NCBI GenBank assembly: GCA_038380435.1
Contig: JAWZYU010000013.1
Coordinates: 15,761,901-15,825,900, forward strand
DNA length: 64,000 nucleotides
From: Ryuthela nishihirai
Lineage: Eukaryota; Arthropoda; Arachnida; Araneae; Heptathelidae
Direction of reading: 5' to 3'
Shown here: one piece after another, positions 11,065-23,176 of the stretch
Numbering within the stretch: the first letter of the stretch is position 1
How the letters are laid out: each line of letters begins with the position of its first letter
Position numbers and translations under genes: made by a program
The notes under the pieces: model-generated
The model's database searches: none
What the model saw: only the letters and a program-made list of their open reading frames with translations
Told to the model about the DNA's origin: nothing

Positions 11065-11574
11065 TTGGGTTGTTTTACCTCTGAGCGGCACTTTTTTGGG
11101 GCCATGGGCTAAATGGCCAAGTCACATGGACCCCGAAGGCTCAGAGAAGGTTGAGAGGGGACCCACTGGAACAGCTGTTGGGAGACAGATGGTAGCCTTT
11201 AACGTGCACAGGGTATGACTTTTTTGGGGCCATGGGCTAAATGCACTTTTTTGGGGCCATGGGCTAAATGGCCAAGTCACATGGACCCCGAAGGCTCAGA
11301 GAAGGTTGAGAGGGGACCCACTGGAACCGCTGTTTGGAGACAGATGGTAGCCTTTAACGTGCACAGGGTATGACTCTCCCGCACACGGGACCACGGCTTA
11401 ACGCCCCATCCTACGGACGGCGGTCTTTCCAAGCCCATCGGTGTCCCCTACTGATCGTGGGCAGGGCGGGGAATTTTGCGGAGATAAATCTCAACGCTGA
11501 CCCAGCTGGGACTCGAACCTGGGAACTACAGATTACGAGCCTGGCACGCTACCGACTGAGCCACCCCCGCCCCG
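11065..11574 (-). mobile_element. SINE-A with internal tandem duplication
   Basis: Flanked by a 12-bp duplication GGAAGTGTAAGG (11053-11064 and 11575-11586). The 3' part is duplicated: TTTTTTGGGGCCATGGGCTA occurs three times (about 11090, 11219, 11248), so the copy is about 120 bp longer than others. Confidence 0.9.
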
Positions 11575-11586
11575 GGAAGTGTAAGG

Positions 11587-12059
11587 AATGTGATGGCAAG
11601 ACCTTTAGGTTATGGTGAAAACATTTAAAGTGATGGCGGGGGGGGGGGGGGGGGAGCATAAGATAATTTCGATGCTTACAATGAGAGGAAGGGGAAAGCT
11701 GTCGTTATGGAAGTACAAGTTTTGGATGCATTCACAAACCCCACAGATATAATGGAACATATTTTCAGCTATAATTAATTGGTATGCTGACAATAGGAGT
11801 CATGGAATAAAGTAATTAGCGAAATAAGCCTATTTCAAAGCTCATCCTTTTCAAATAAATGCGGCCTCAGAAGGGTTACTTCATCATCAGCAATATACAG
11901 TATAATAGTAAGAGAACAATGTCCTGAATATTATTAATCGAAAGTCTAACCCACCGTCGTGATCTAAATCAAATATATTTTTTTCAATTTTCTTCACGGA
12001 TGCTATTCAACTGGAGTCACGGGGAATTGACTGAAGTTTTTTCCCCCCTGCTTACCGAG
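11587..12059. other. Unassigned stretch
   Basis: A G-run at about 11636-11654, otherwise AT-rich unique sequence. Confidence 0.5.
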
Positions 12060-12156
12060 GGAGTTTTGCGGAGATAAATCTCACCGCTGGCCCAGTTGGG
12101 ATTCGAGCCTAGGAACTGCAGATTACGAGCCTGGCGCGCTATCGACTGAGCCCCTG
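12060..12156 (-). mobile_element. SINE-A tRNA-head fragment
   Basis: Only the head (B box GGTTCGAG-like, A box GGCGCGCTA) and the GCGGAGATAAATCTCA block remain. Confidence 0.8.
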
Positions 12157-12399
12157 CTTAGCAAGGAGATGTAGCCATGGAAACGCTCATCGAGTTGCAA
12201 GGACAGCTCTCGCCGCTCTTCGAAACGGAGGACCATGCTCAGAGAAATCAGGAATGCAATGTTGCAGCTTCATTTTAATCGTCTGGGCGCATAATTGTGG
12301 GAATAAGTGGCCTGCAGCTTCTGGAGGTCTAACTTTTTTTTTTATAGTTTATTTTACCATACTCGAAACGTATTTTATTTACAACTGATCGTAATATGA

Positions 12400-12745
12400 T
12401 GCTCTCAGGTTCGAATCCCCACCTTGCCTGTGTTGAGATTTTCTACGCTCTGTCCTCGTTTAAAAAGGGGATACCGATGAGATTAGAAACGCTGCCGTCC
12501 TTCATATTGGATGTTAAGTCATGGTCCCGTGTGCAGCAGAGTCATACCCTTTGCACCTTAAACCTTAAACAATACGCAAGGTCCGGAATATTCTTTCTGA
12601 TGAGAGGCTCCCAATTTTTTCCTAACAGCATCCCACTGGATTCCTTTTCCCTACCCAACTGAGAGCCCCTTGGGATCCTCGTGACCCGACCATTCGACCT
12701 TTTGTTTGCAAGGAAAAGTGCCTTTGAGAGTCAAAACTGCTGAAC
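12400..12745 (+). mobile_element. Old SINE-A copy
   Basis: Diverged: B-box remnant, GTTGAGATTTTCTACGC, TGGATGTTAAG, GTCCCGTGTGC, CCCACTGGATTCC, tail AGTGCCTTTGAGAG. Confidence 0.65.
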
Positions 12746-13400
12746 CCAGTAAGCGGCAAGAGCTCGACGAGAGCTGACCTCCACCTCTCCCGAGGTTCTC
12801 CGCCCGGATAACAGGCGACGACGTTTGCACTCTCATCGCCAGCTTAATGAAGCTCTGCAAACGGTGATCACGTGGCCTCAGATGGCGACGGCCGAAGGAG
12901 AAAACATCATTTCAACCTCCCGTGGCAATTCCGTCATCTGAAGAGCACCTGTCGTCCTCTCGACTAAGGGCGCAAATATTTCGCATTTGCTGTTTGCTAT
13001 TTTATTTCGGTGTTCCAAGAAGGAACGTCTTGTGGCGAAAGGAAACTTTTTTAAAGTCAATTCGTCACCGCTCGCTCCGTGTACAGAGAATGAAAAGCAA
13101 CTTCGAAGGGCATTGGACTTCCTCTTAATTATATTTATTTAATCCCACGAAGACATCTGCCTTCGAGATCCAAATGCTCATCTTTGGATCTATTTCTGGA
13201 GAAGTCGTTAACATTTCATCGGATTCTCGTGCATTCAGATCAAGAGAGAAAAAAAATGGCATCTCATTGCAGTTGCCGATTTGAAAGTTAAACAAAAGGA
13301 GGTAGAATTAAAATCCAATTATCTACCAATGAGAATAATTCTGTCTCTCTTAAAGTATTTTTAATTCAACTCAATCATACACGGATTTGCAGTTGGAATA
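12746..13400. other. Unassigned, CpG-rich at the start
   Basis: 12750-13060 is CpG-rich unique sequence with one CACGTG at about 12869. The rest is AT-rich. No gene recognised. Confidence 0.45.
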
Positions 13401-13698
13401 GTTTTATTTACCTTTGAGGGTCACTTTTTGGCACACAGTGAGATAATTATCAAGATCACTATTTTGCAACAATGGGATAATTGTCAAGGTCACTATTTTG
13501 CAAACAATGGGATAATTGTCAAGGTCACTATTTTGCAACAATGGGATAATTGTCAAGGTCACTATTTTGCAACAATTGGATAGTGTTCAAGGCACTATTT
13601 TGCAAAGAGTGGATAATTGTCAAGGTCACTATTTTTTTTTTTAAATTGGGTAATTGTCAAGGTCACTATTTTGCACATAATGGGGTAATATTCAAGGT
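13401..13698 (-). repeat. Tandem array of about 8 units grown from a SINE-A tail
   Basis: Starts as a diverged minus-strand SINE-A 3' end (TTTACCTTTGAGGGTCACTTTTTGGCACACA). It then repeats a 34-35 bp unit, GGTCACTATTTTGCAACAAT plus GGGATAATTGTCAA. The unit aligns with the SINE-A tail segment CACTTTTTTGCACACCATGG + GCTAAATGGCCAGGT, so the array is a local amplification of that segment. Confidence 0.85.
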
Positions 13699-13714
13699 GA
13701 ATGATGACATGGTT

Positions 13715-13915
13715 CTTCTGCCTTAATCGTGTCCATTTCCTTCGCATCCTCTCTCTAGGAACAATTTCAGTAGCTTAAATCATTCATAATTAAACTGCTA
13801 CACGAAGTTCTTCAAAATTTCTATTCAAAAATCTTAATGTACAAGTTTAATGAAATAATATGAGCATGTGTCGTTCTTTCTGCTGCGGTCCTGCCATCCT
13901 CTCAGACCTTCGACT
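13715..13915. repeat. Inverted duplicate, right copy, ending in a SINE-B fragment
   Basis: Reverse complement of 9245-9450. Its right end (13868-13915) is a plus-strand SINE-B piece (TTTCTGCTGCGGTCCTGCCA). Confidence 0.87.
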
Positions 13916-16304
13916 GCGCCCTCTAACTGTCGAAAAAGTTGAAAATTACAAAATTTCAAATGAATATTGCAAACGATGTATTTATGCTAGAACTTTCAAA
14001 TTTTGATGGTGGGATGTGAAGGTCACGTGGTACCGTTGGCAATTATGAGTTGACCACTTAGACCCAAGGGGCTGGGAAAAGGCATTTTTTTTTTGTTTTG
14101 AGAGAATATTATAGAGATAAATTAAAAAATGATTTGGTGTTGCATAGTTATTGATGAAATATCACGATTTACACTTTCCGTAGTTCGAATCAGCGTGATC
14201 CTCTCTCAGTTAATCAGGCACAATTGACTATATATTAGATATTACTCTGAGTTACTGATATGAATTATTACTGAATTATTAATTAATCTATGCAATAGCG
14301 ACAAAAGAAATTTGATGCCAAAAAGATGCAAAAAACAAAAAAGACAAGACTTCTTTTCTCCCGATTAACCTGTTCAGTGCCACGAGCTCAGCATCTGAGT
14401 GGAGAAAATTTGTGCCCTTGAATGCCAAGCACTCAGAATCATCGCGTTTTTCTCGATTTAATTTCTCGTGCTATTTTGCTTTCATCCTTCTGGTTTTTTT
14501 TATCTGAAAGTTACAACGCATTTTCAGCTGTCTTTCTGATTTTTTTTTCAAATTGATATAGTTCATAGTTGTTTCAAAAATTGATTGTTTGTAAAAGGTA
14601 TCGAATTTCTCTACCAAGGGAACGAAGGCAATCAAATGCTCAAGGATACATACCACGCGACCCATGACCCATCTTTCTCCCTCACCCGCTTCCTTTAGCT
14701 TCAAGGCATGGGGTTCCGAAGGTAATCCAATTTGCAGTCAGTTGTCTAATGTCGGAAGCGTGGGGGGGAGTCCCCATTAATTTGTAATCTCACATACCCT
14801 TTGGACACGTGACATGTAGCTCCTGTGACCTTTGGTCTTCAATTCCTGTCCCTTTGTTTTTATATCATCTGCACCTGTTCTGGACCGACACATAGGAAAA
14901 CAACATATCATCATCTTTAAGAATACAGATATTTTCAAAATTTGCGCATTAAAAATTTTTAGTTTTGAAAAGATCGCAGTTTTAAATCCGAACGCAGAAA
15001 GAACTCAATGAAAACCTATGCAGACAACATTGTTGGTAAATGAAAACCTATGCAGACAACATGTTGGTAAAGTGTTTGAGCGCCATCTGGCGGATTTTTT
15101 TGCATAAGAGTGCCTCGTGAAAAGTCGAATTGGGCAGGCCTGTACTCTATCACTGTTGGCCAAGGCTAAAAGCTGGCCATCACAGGATAATACTATCTTC
15201 TGTTACCCGGACCAACTATATTACTGCTATTCGCGAATATATATCGCATATATTATTAAAGCTCGCTGCTAACTATTCAGGAAAAACGAGTAAAGTTTTT
15301 TGTGTGCAAATTTTTTAATGACCTGATGGTCAACTTTTGTCAATTTATAAAAAATTTCTTCTCGAAAAAAAAGTGCATTTCGTCCCACACTTTAGAACAT
15401 TAAGTTCTGTTTTACGATAATAAGACACACCAGATGGCGCCACGACACTCACTTGGACCAATAGCTCAAATTTCGATCAAAATCCTTTAACCGCAGACCC
15501 AAAATGGGTAAAACACGAGAAAAGGCTTCACAAAGCGAAAACAAATTTCTAAATACCAATTTCGAATCATCTGAATACATTAGAAATAGTTAAAAAGTTT
15601 AAGGAATGTTAACTTTAATTGCAAGAATTTTTGTCTTGAATCAAAACTGTCAAGAATTTCTACTCTTGAAGTAAGGTAGGGTAATGTAAGTAGAGAAGGG
15701 TACTAGAAATTACTCTTACCATTTACAAGCCTTAGAATTTAATTTTGCTCTACTAAGACCGAAGTCACCGCTGCCTCAGTTAAAGCTAACACAACACATA
15801 AATTTTTGCCTCATAGAATAGCAGCTAGATCTCTTCACGGGTGAAGGTGGATCCCTAATCGCTAACACTAGTTAAAGCCAAACTCTTTCTGTCAGGTTCT
15901 TGTGTTGAAATACACCAATACAATTCTGAAGCCGACAAACAGTATTTATTTTTACAATTATCAGTTTATTCTTTACATAATTTCTTGAAATATAGAGTTT
16001 AATACAAAAATTAGGTTCGTAATCCGCCTTGTATTTATCTAGATACCGGTGACGATAAACGATAGAAAGAAGAAAATATGAAAGTAAACTAACGGAAAAG
16101 ATTTCGACACATTCGTCAACTTAGCAATTTGTACAAAGTTCTAACAAAAACCGTAAAATATTTTTTATTGTGCTTAACTAACATTGTGTGACTGCAAACG
16201 TATAACTTAATTCATATTTTTTTTACTTTAAATATATACTTATCTGCTTTTTAACATAAATTAAATTATTAGCAATAATCCCTCAACAAAAAAGTGGAAA
16301 ATTT
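13916..16304. other. Unassigned stretch
   Basis: Mostly unique and AT-rich. A direct duplication of about 33 bp (ATGAAAACCTATGCAGACAA...) lies at 15007-15070. No coding signal. Confidence 0.5.
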
Positions 16305-16490
16305 AATAAGGCTAGTTAGCTCGCTTGGCTACTGATCTAAGGGACCTGAGTTCGAGTCCCGGGTAAGGCATGGATGTATGTGTCGTTTTTCTGCTGAGGT
16401 CCTGCCAGCCTCACAGACCTTCTACTATGGCATTTAAACTGACAGGTTTCTGTCAGACCTCTGTGGCAAGCAGCTGCTTGAGGGGGTAAT
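16305..16490 (+). mobile_element. SINE-B
   Basis: tRNA-like head with B box GAGTTCGAGTCCC, then TTTTTCTGCTGAGGTCCTGC and the 3' palindromes GACAGGTTTCTGTC and AAGCAGCTGCTT, then an AT tail. The head resembles tRNA-Ser/Leu (GGCCGAGTGGTTA in better copies). Confidence 0.85.
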
Positions 16491-16535
16491 TATTATTTTT
16501 TTTATTAAAAGGAAATGGAATTTAAAATTATTTTT

Positions 16536-16650
16536 AATTGTCAAGGTCACTAAAAAATAGTGACCTTGACAATTATCCACTCTTTGCAAAATAGTGCCTT
16601 GAACAATATCCCATTGTTGCAAAATAGTGACCTTGACAATTATCCCATTC
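16536..16650 (+). repeat. Reverse-complement copy of the SINE-A-tail tandem array
   Basis: About three units of the 13.4-kb array in the opposite orientation, beginning with a hairpin (TTGTCAAGGTCACTA, AAAAA, TAGTGACCTTGACAA) at 16538-16572. Confidence 0.85.
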
Positions 16651-17441
16651 TTTTCTTCTGAAAAATTGATTTCGCATCCTGTGAAGTTGAATTAACAATT
16701 GACCTAAAGCTTAGTAAGTAAATTGACAAATGAAATAAATTGGATTTAATCCTACGGTACCCATCTTTTGGGCCTTACCGAATCATCTATGGAAATAAGA
16801 GATTCAAATTTTGGAACTTTGATTAAAATCCATATAATAACTTACGTTCGTAAAATATATTTATGAGTACTGATAATAAGAATATAGATGAAGTTGGTTC
16901 ACAAACTGCGAAGAAATCTGCTCTTATGTAGCTGTGTTATAAAGGCCGAAGCAACAGTAAATGTGATAGTGGGATAAACGTGTTTGGTCCACAACTCTAT
17001 TTTTAATCATAAAAATTTTGTTCTTTGTATTATAAGTATATAATTATGCAAGTAGCTTCATTTTTCATTAAGAAATAATGTTACACATAACAAATATATC
17101 AAAGAACTAGATGGAATTTAAGCTCGCTTAATATCACTTGTCAATAAAACTATTTCTCATCTCTACCGATAGATGGCAATACCAGCATGAGGCACTCCGC
17201 AATGATTAAAAGGCTGACGGATGCATCGAAATATTAAATCAGCTCTTTGCGCAAAGAATATTAAGATTTGTCTTTAGATGCACTTTAGAATTTTGATTTG
17301 GTGGGAGAGAGTGGAGCACCAATTACACTCACAAATTTTAAATGGACACATCGATGTAGTTTAGAATTTTTAATTTAATAATTTAGCATTAATTCATTAT
17401 TTATTACAGTTTACGTCAAATTTAACTTAATTTTATCTTTA
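16651..17441. other. Unassigned AT-rich stretch
   Basis: No gene or repeat recognised. Confidence 0.5.
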
Positions 17442-17449
17442 ATTTAGAG

Positions 17450-19140
17450 AAGGGGCGTAGCGAAGGACTATGGTTGGAGGGTGGGGAGAAATCAAAAATT
17501 TTCCAACTCCAAATTCATATTTTGCCAACTGAGCAAACTTACTTAGATTTTCGCTCCGTGGGGTGAGGGGCAATTTTTCAGAACTATCCTGCATTTTTCC
17601 ATTTGACCTCCAATTTTTCCAATTTTGCCAACTGACCGTATTTTGCAATTTAACTTCAAATTTTTCCAACTACCCATAATTTCAATAATTACATCTCGTC
17701 TGAATTGCAGCAAGTCGGTGTGAATTTTCCCTTGATTTGACCAACTCTCCTTAATTTCACGGAACTAAGCTCCATCTTTACATCTCTCCTTAATTTGCCA
17801 ATTCACTTCAAAATTTTCAAACTACACAGGGTTTTGCCAAATTTTCTCGATTTTGGTCAACTGTCCTTAATTTCTCAAACCCAATCCCAATTATCACAAC
17901 TCGCCTGTATTTTCCAAGTGGATTCGAATTTTGCCAACTGCCCTACATTTTGTTAAGTTTCCACAATAATTTGTCCAACACTCCTTAATTTCACAAAACA
18001 AATCTCAATTTTGACAACTCGTCTATATTTTATCGAGTGGATTCGAATATTGTCAACTACTCTAGATTTTACCAACTCGCCGTACTTTTACAGAAAAAAT
18101 CGCAATTTTTACATCTTCCCTGAATTTGCCAAGTCAGTTCGAATTTTATCAACTCTCCTCAATTGCACGAGAAAGGCACAATTTTCAGAACTCCCTCGTA
18201 TTTTACCAAGTGGCTTCGGATTTTGCCAACTCCCCTAGATTTTACCAAGAGTTCTTTGTTTTTCCAACTCTCCTTAATTTCACAAAACCAACCCCAATTT
18301 TTACAACTCACCTGTACTTTACCAAATGGTTTCCAGTTTTGCCAACTTCACTAGATTTTGCCAAGTTTTCTCGATTTTGTCAACTCTCCTTAATTTCACA
18401 AAAACAATCCCAATTTTCACAAATCGCCCGTATTTCACCAAGTGGATTCGAATTTTGCCAAGTTTATTCGATTTTGCCATCTCTCCACAATTTTACAGAA
18501 ATAAAATCCTAATTTTACATCACACCGGATTTTTGCAAAGCCACTCTGAATTTTGCCAACTCCACCAAGATTTGCCAACTCTCCTAGATATTGCGAAGTT
18601 GCCTCAATTTTGCCAACACGCCATAATTTTACAGAAAAAAGAATGTAATTTTTACATCTCACCTGAATTTTGTCAACTCTCCACGATTTTGCCAAGTAAC
18701 TCCGAATTTTGCCAACTGCCCCTAATTTTCACATCTCACCTGAATTTTGCCAACTCGCCGTAATTTAACAGAAAAAAATCCAAATTTTCACATCTCACCT
18801 GAATTTTGCCAACTCCCAACGATTTTGCCAAGTCACTACGAATTTTGTCAACTCCCCAAGATTTTGTCAAGTCACTCCGAATTTTGCCAACTCACCTGTA
18901 TTTTACTAAGTGGCTTCGAATTTTGCCAACTGCTCTAAATTTTGCCGTCTCTCCATTTTCCAAACTGCCTTAGATTTGCCAAATTGCTCCGACTTTGACA
19001 ACTCCCCTTAATTTTCCAAAAAAATTGCAAATTTTCACAACTCACCAAGATTTTACGAAGTCGCTTCGAATTTGCCAACTCCGAGTTACTTTGGGGGGGG
19101 AGCCTACTCCCCCCACCCCACCCCCACGGCTACGCCCCTG
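17450..19140 (+). mobile_element. Satellite-filled hAT-like element, copy A
   Basis: Ends AAGGGGCGTAGC (left) and CAGGGGCGTAGCC (right, reverse complement). Flanked by ATTTAGAG (17442-17449) and ATTCAGAG (19141-19148), an 8-bp duplication with one change. 1691 bp. Almost the entire interior is a degenerate array of about 20-bp half-units (GATTTTGCCAACTCNCC / ATTTTACCAAGTNNCTTCGA), often pairing into about 40 bp. No transposase. Long 'FCQLP' open frames are array read-through. Confidence 0.9.
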
Positions 19141-19148
19141 ATTCAGAG

Positions 19149-19671
19149 AGATAATGCTATTTTTATATAGAATTTGAAAATGCACAATAGCTTTGCAACA
19201 TTTTGGTTCATGGCTCTTCTTTTAACAAACTAATATTTGAAATTCTCATTTCGCTATATAAGAAATTTTTTTCTTGTATATATTCTGAAGTTTCTGTTGC
19301 ATTATTTTTCAGGTAAATATACACATCACTGACAATTATATTAGTTAATAAATCCACAATGATTGACTGTGGATGTTAGGCCTAATTCAGAATATCCTGC
19401 CGGTACACCTAGTTCGTACAGTGGGGAGAGAGCAGTCGCATACCATTGTGGAGAGGATAGAATCAGGAGTGAAGAGAGTATGCGATTGATTTTTATATAT
19501 TCGTGAACTTAATTGACTTGCTGTCGGCTGCTTTCTAGAATTTTGAATTATTCACCATGCTGATGAAAGAGGTATCAATTATTCATCTCAGTTTTTTGCA
19601 ACAGCTTGCAAGTGTGAAGTGGCCCTTAGCCAATGGCCTATAATCCATATAAGCCATTATCATTGATTTCA
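19149..19671. other. Spacer between the two mirror elements
   Basis: About 520 bp of AT-rich unique sequence without array units. Confidence 0.7.
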
Positions 19672-19679
19672 GCACTACC

Positions 19680-21515
19680 CAGGGACGTAGCCATGGGGGA
19701 GAGGGGGGAAGCTCCCCCCCACAAAGTAACTGGGAGTTGGCAAATTCGAAGCGACTTCGTAAAACCTTGGTGAGTTGTGAAAATTTGCAATTTTTTTTGG
19801 AAAATTAAGGGGAGTTGTCAAAGTCGGGGCAATTTGGCAAATCTAAGGCAGTTTGGAAAATGGTGAGACGGCAAAATTTAGAGCAGTTGGCAAAATTCGA
19901 AGCCACTTAGTAAAATACTGGTGAGTTGGCAAAATCTTAGGGAGTTGGCAAAATTCGGAATGACTTGGTAAAATCTTGGGGAGTTGGCAAAATTCGGAGT
20001 GGCGTGGTAAAATCTTGGTGAGTTGACAAAATGCGGAGGGACTTGGCAAAATCGTGGGGAGTTGGCAAAATTCAGGTGAGATGTAAAAATTCGGATTTTT
20101 TTTCTGCAAAATTATGGCGAGTTGGCAAAATTTAGGAAGTTGGTAAAATCTAGGGACAGTTGGCAAAATTCGGACTGACTTGGTAAAATCGAGGGGAGTC
20201 GGCAAAATTCAGGAGAGATGTGAAAATTTGAATTTTTTTCTGTAAAATTATGGCGAGTTGGCAAAATCTAGGAGAGTTGGCAAAACTTAGGGAGTTGGCA
20301 AAATCTAGGGGCACTTGGCAAAATTCGGAGTGACTTGGCAAAATCGTGGAGAGTTGACAAAATTCAGGTGAGATGTAAAAATTGCAATCTTTCTTCTGTA
20401 AAATTATGGCGTGTTGGTAAAATCGAGGCAGCTTCGCAATATCTAGGAGAGTTGGCAAATCTTGGGGGAGTTGGCAGAATTCAGAGTGGCTTTGCAAAAA
20501 TCCGGTGTGATGTAAAATTGGGATTTTTTTTTCCTGTAAAATTGTGGCGAGATTGCAAAATCTAGGGCATTGACTAAATTTGAATCCACTTGATGAAATA
20601 CGGGCGATTTGTGAAAATTGGGATTGTTTTTGTGAAATTAAGGAGAGTTGACAAAATCGAGAAAACTTGGCAAAATCTAGGGAAGTTGGCAAAACTGGAA
20701 ACCATTTGGTAAAGTACAGGTGAGTTGTAAAAATTGGGATTGATTTTGTGAAATTAAGGAGAGTTGGAAAAACAAAGAACTCTTGGCAAAATCCAATGCC
20801 ACTTGGTAAAATACAAGGGAGTTCTGAAAATTGTGCCTGTCTCGTGCAATTGAGGAGAGTCGGTGAAATTCGAAGTGACTTGGCAAATTCTGGGAAGATG
20901 TAAAAATTACAATTTTTTTCTGTAAAATTACGGCGAGTTGGCAAAATCTAGAGTAGTTGACAAAATTCGAATCCACTTGGTAAAATATAGGTGAGCTGTG
21001 AAAATTGAGATTTGTTTTGTGAAATTAAGGAGTGTTGGACAAATTATTGTGGAAACTTAACAAAATGTAGGGCAGTTGGCAAAATTCGAATCCACTTGGA
21101 AAGTACGCGAGTTGTGATAATTGGGATTGGGTTTGAGAAATTCAGGAAAGTTGACTACAATCGAGAAAACTTGGCAAAATCTTGGGGAGTTTGAAAAGTT
21201 TGAAGTGATTTGGAAAATTTAGGAGAGATGTAAAGATTGGGATTATTTCCGTGAAATTAAGGAGAGTTGACCAAATCAAGGGAAAATTCAGACGAGATGT
21301 AAATATTTGAATTATTTCCTAGAAATTATGGTTAGTTGGTAAAATTCGAAGTCAAATGGCAAAATGCAGGAGAGTTGGAAAAATTGCCTCAACCCCCCAC
21401 CCCCACACGGAAATCTAAGTAATTTTGCTCAGTTGTCAAAATTTGAATTGGAGTTGGAAAACTTTTGAATTTTACCCCCCCCCCCCCCCCCCCATAGTCA
21501 TTCGATACGCCCCTG
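19680..21515 (-). mobile_element. Satellite-filled hAT-like element, copy B (mirror of A)
   Basis: Ends CAGGGACGTAGCC and (reverse complement) CAGGGGCGTATC. Exact 8-bp duplication GCACTACC at 19672-19679 and 21516-21523. 1836 bp. The interior is a colinear reverse complement of copy A, including the poly-C blocks by each end, with indels. Units read GTTGGCAAAATTC on this strand. Confidence 0.92.
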
Positions 21516-21744
21516 GCACTACCCATAGATGATTAGTACAAATTTAGGATTGAATGATACTACAATGAAAGGTAAGGTGTTGTTTTTTGTTTTTGTGTGT
21601 GTAAATTGCAAATGTGAAATAAAGCCATATGTATCAATTTTAAAATAAAATTTGCATATTTGAATGTGAACTTAGAAACTTAATATTCCTTGGCTAGAAT
21701 TATTTCTTAATTTACCCATTTTCAGGCCCAGCTTCGGCCTGAAA

Positions 21745-22620
21745 CAGGGCCAGACTTAACTCATAAGCAGTGGCGGCTCGCGTATAGGCACTGTGAAACT
21801 GCAGCACCCCCAATTTCAACTTGATATTATCGATAACATTTAATATAATGAGTCCTTTTTTCTTTAATTCTTTCTTTATACTTGTACAATATATAATCCT
21901 TAAGCTTAATGTCAGTAGCCATCCCCCCAGTTTATGAAAAAGATACAAAAATCTTTGTATGGAACTGTGCGCTTCACAGTACTAGCGGCGAGGTGTTTGA
22001 CTGTTGTGCGTATGCGCACATAGGAAGCTACACGCGAGGCTGCAAGGGAGAGAGAGCACTGTCGTTCCCGCAGTGCCGACCCTGGCGTGCTGGTTGAAGG
22101 TAATTTTTTTTACTCCGCGTGTGTTGTGCTTAAAAACCGTGTACCATATTCTTGAATGTGATAAAGTGTAGAATTAGATTATTTTCCTGCTTCCAGCTAT
22201 TCTATTTGATTCATTTTTTTTTTTGGTTCTTTTATTTTTTCGTTTTTTTTTTCCTTTTACACAATTTTAAAACAAAGGCTAAAAATTTTCTGGAGCAGCA
22301 CCCCCACTAATTTTAGCTACGAGCCGCCACTGCTCATAAGCTAACCAAGCTACAGCTTATGACCTCACAATTATGAGCGGCCTCTACAAAGTGAATTTGA
22401 AGTTTACTGTGTCACGAAATTTTTTTAAAAATTAATCTATTATGCAAATACTGTTCATCATTGTATATAAATTCTAATATATTTTCACCTCATCAAATTC
22501 ATGTTTATTTTTTAAATGTTCTCTTCAATCAATGTAATAAATATGTATTTCGACTTCGAATTTTTGGAGACTTTTAAACTTAACATAGCTTAGGGCCTCA
22601 GAAGGTTAAAGTCCGGCCTG
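21745..22620. mobile_element. hAT-type element split by a second hAT
   Basis: Ends CAGGGCCAGACTTAA and (reverse complement) CAGGCCGGACTTTAA. Flanks GCCTGAAA (21737-21744) and GCCTAAAG (22620-22627) are a decayed 8-bp duplication. Removing the inner insertion leaves about 300 bp. Confidence 0.75.
21768..22332. mobile_element. hAT-type element nested in another hAT
   Basis: Ends CAGTGGCGGCTCG and (reverse complement) CAGTGGCGGCTCG. Exact 8-bp duplication CTCATAAG at 21760-21767 and 22333-22340. Contains CAGCACCCCCA near both ends. 565 bp, no transposase. Confidence 0.93.
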
Positions 22621-23176
22621 CCTAAAGACTGTTACAAACTGTGATATAATTTTAATTTCAAGGGTTTTTTATGGTTTAAAATTAACTCTGTTTCGTTATT
22701 AATATTTATTGTGCACTTGTAACAAAACTGAATTCAAAAGTGTTTCTTAGGTTATAAAATTAATATTCGTTTAGCGTTTGTCTTAATTGTGGAGACTGTT
22801 TTTGCAGTTCCCAATTTGCAAGAATTTCTTAGAATTGCTGGTGTAACAGATATATCGTTTTCATAAGCATCGTTGCAAACTGTTTCTAAATTAGTTTGAA
22901 TTACTTTCAGGATTATATACTACGATATTTGCTTCAATAAGTGCTCTATTTTATTGCCACATTTTTATTATGATTTTCCTACTTTATTATTATTTTTTCG
23001 GTGTTTACTTCGAATGCACGATTGCGCATTAATGTTCTCAATCCAAAACATACTCTTTTATTATCTGATGAGCGCTGAAGTTGAGTTCTTCATTCAAATC
23101 CACTAGTTTTGAACTGTTTAAAATACTTTACTGCAATTCTCTCTTAATTTTATTATGCTAACTGGAGGGGTTTGTA
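22621..23176. other. Unassigned AT-rich stretch
   Basis: Nothing recognised. Confidence 0.5.

Noticed and set aside
13401..13698. CRISPR-like array
   Set aside because: Units are directly adjacent without spacers and derive from a SINE tail; the genome is eukaryotic.
18011..20976. Open frames up to 264 codons rich in FCQLP/ILPS repeats
   Set aside because: They follow the 20/40-bp array inside the two hAT-like elements, on opposite strands in the two copies; no start context, domain or conservation of frame.
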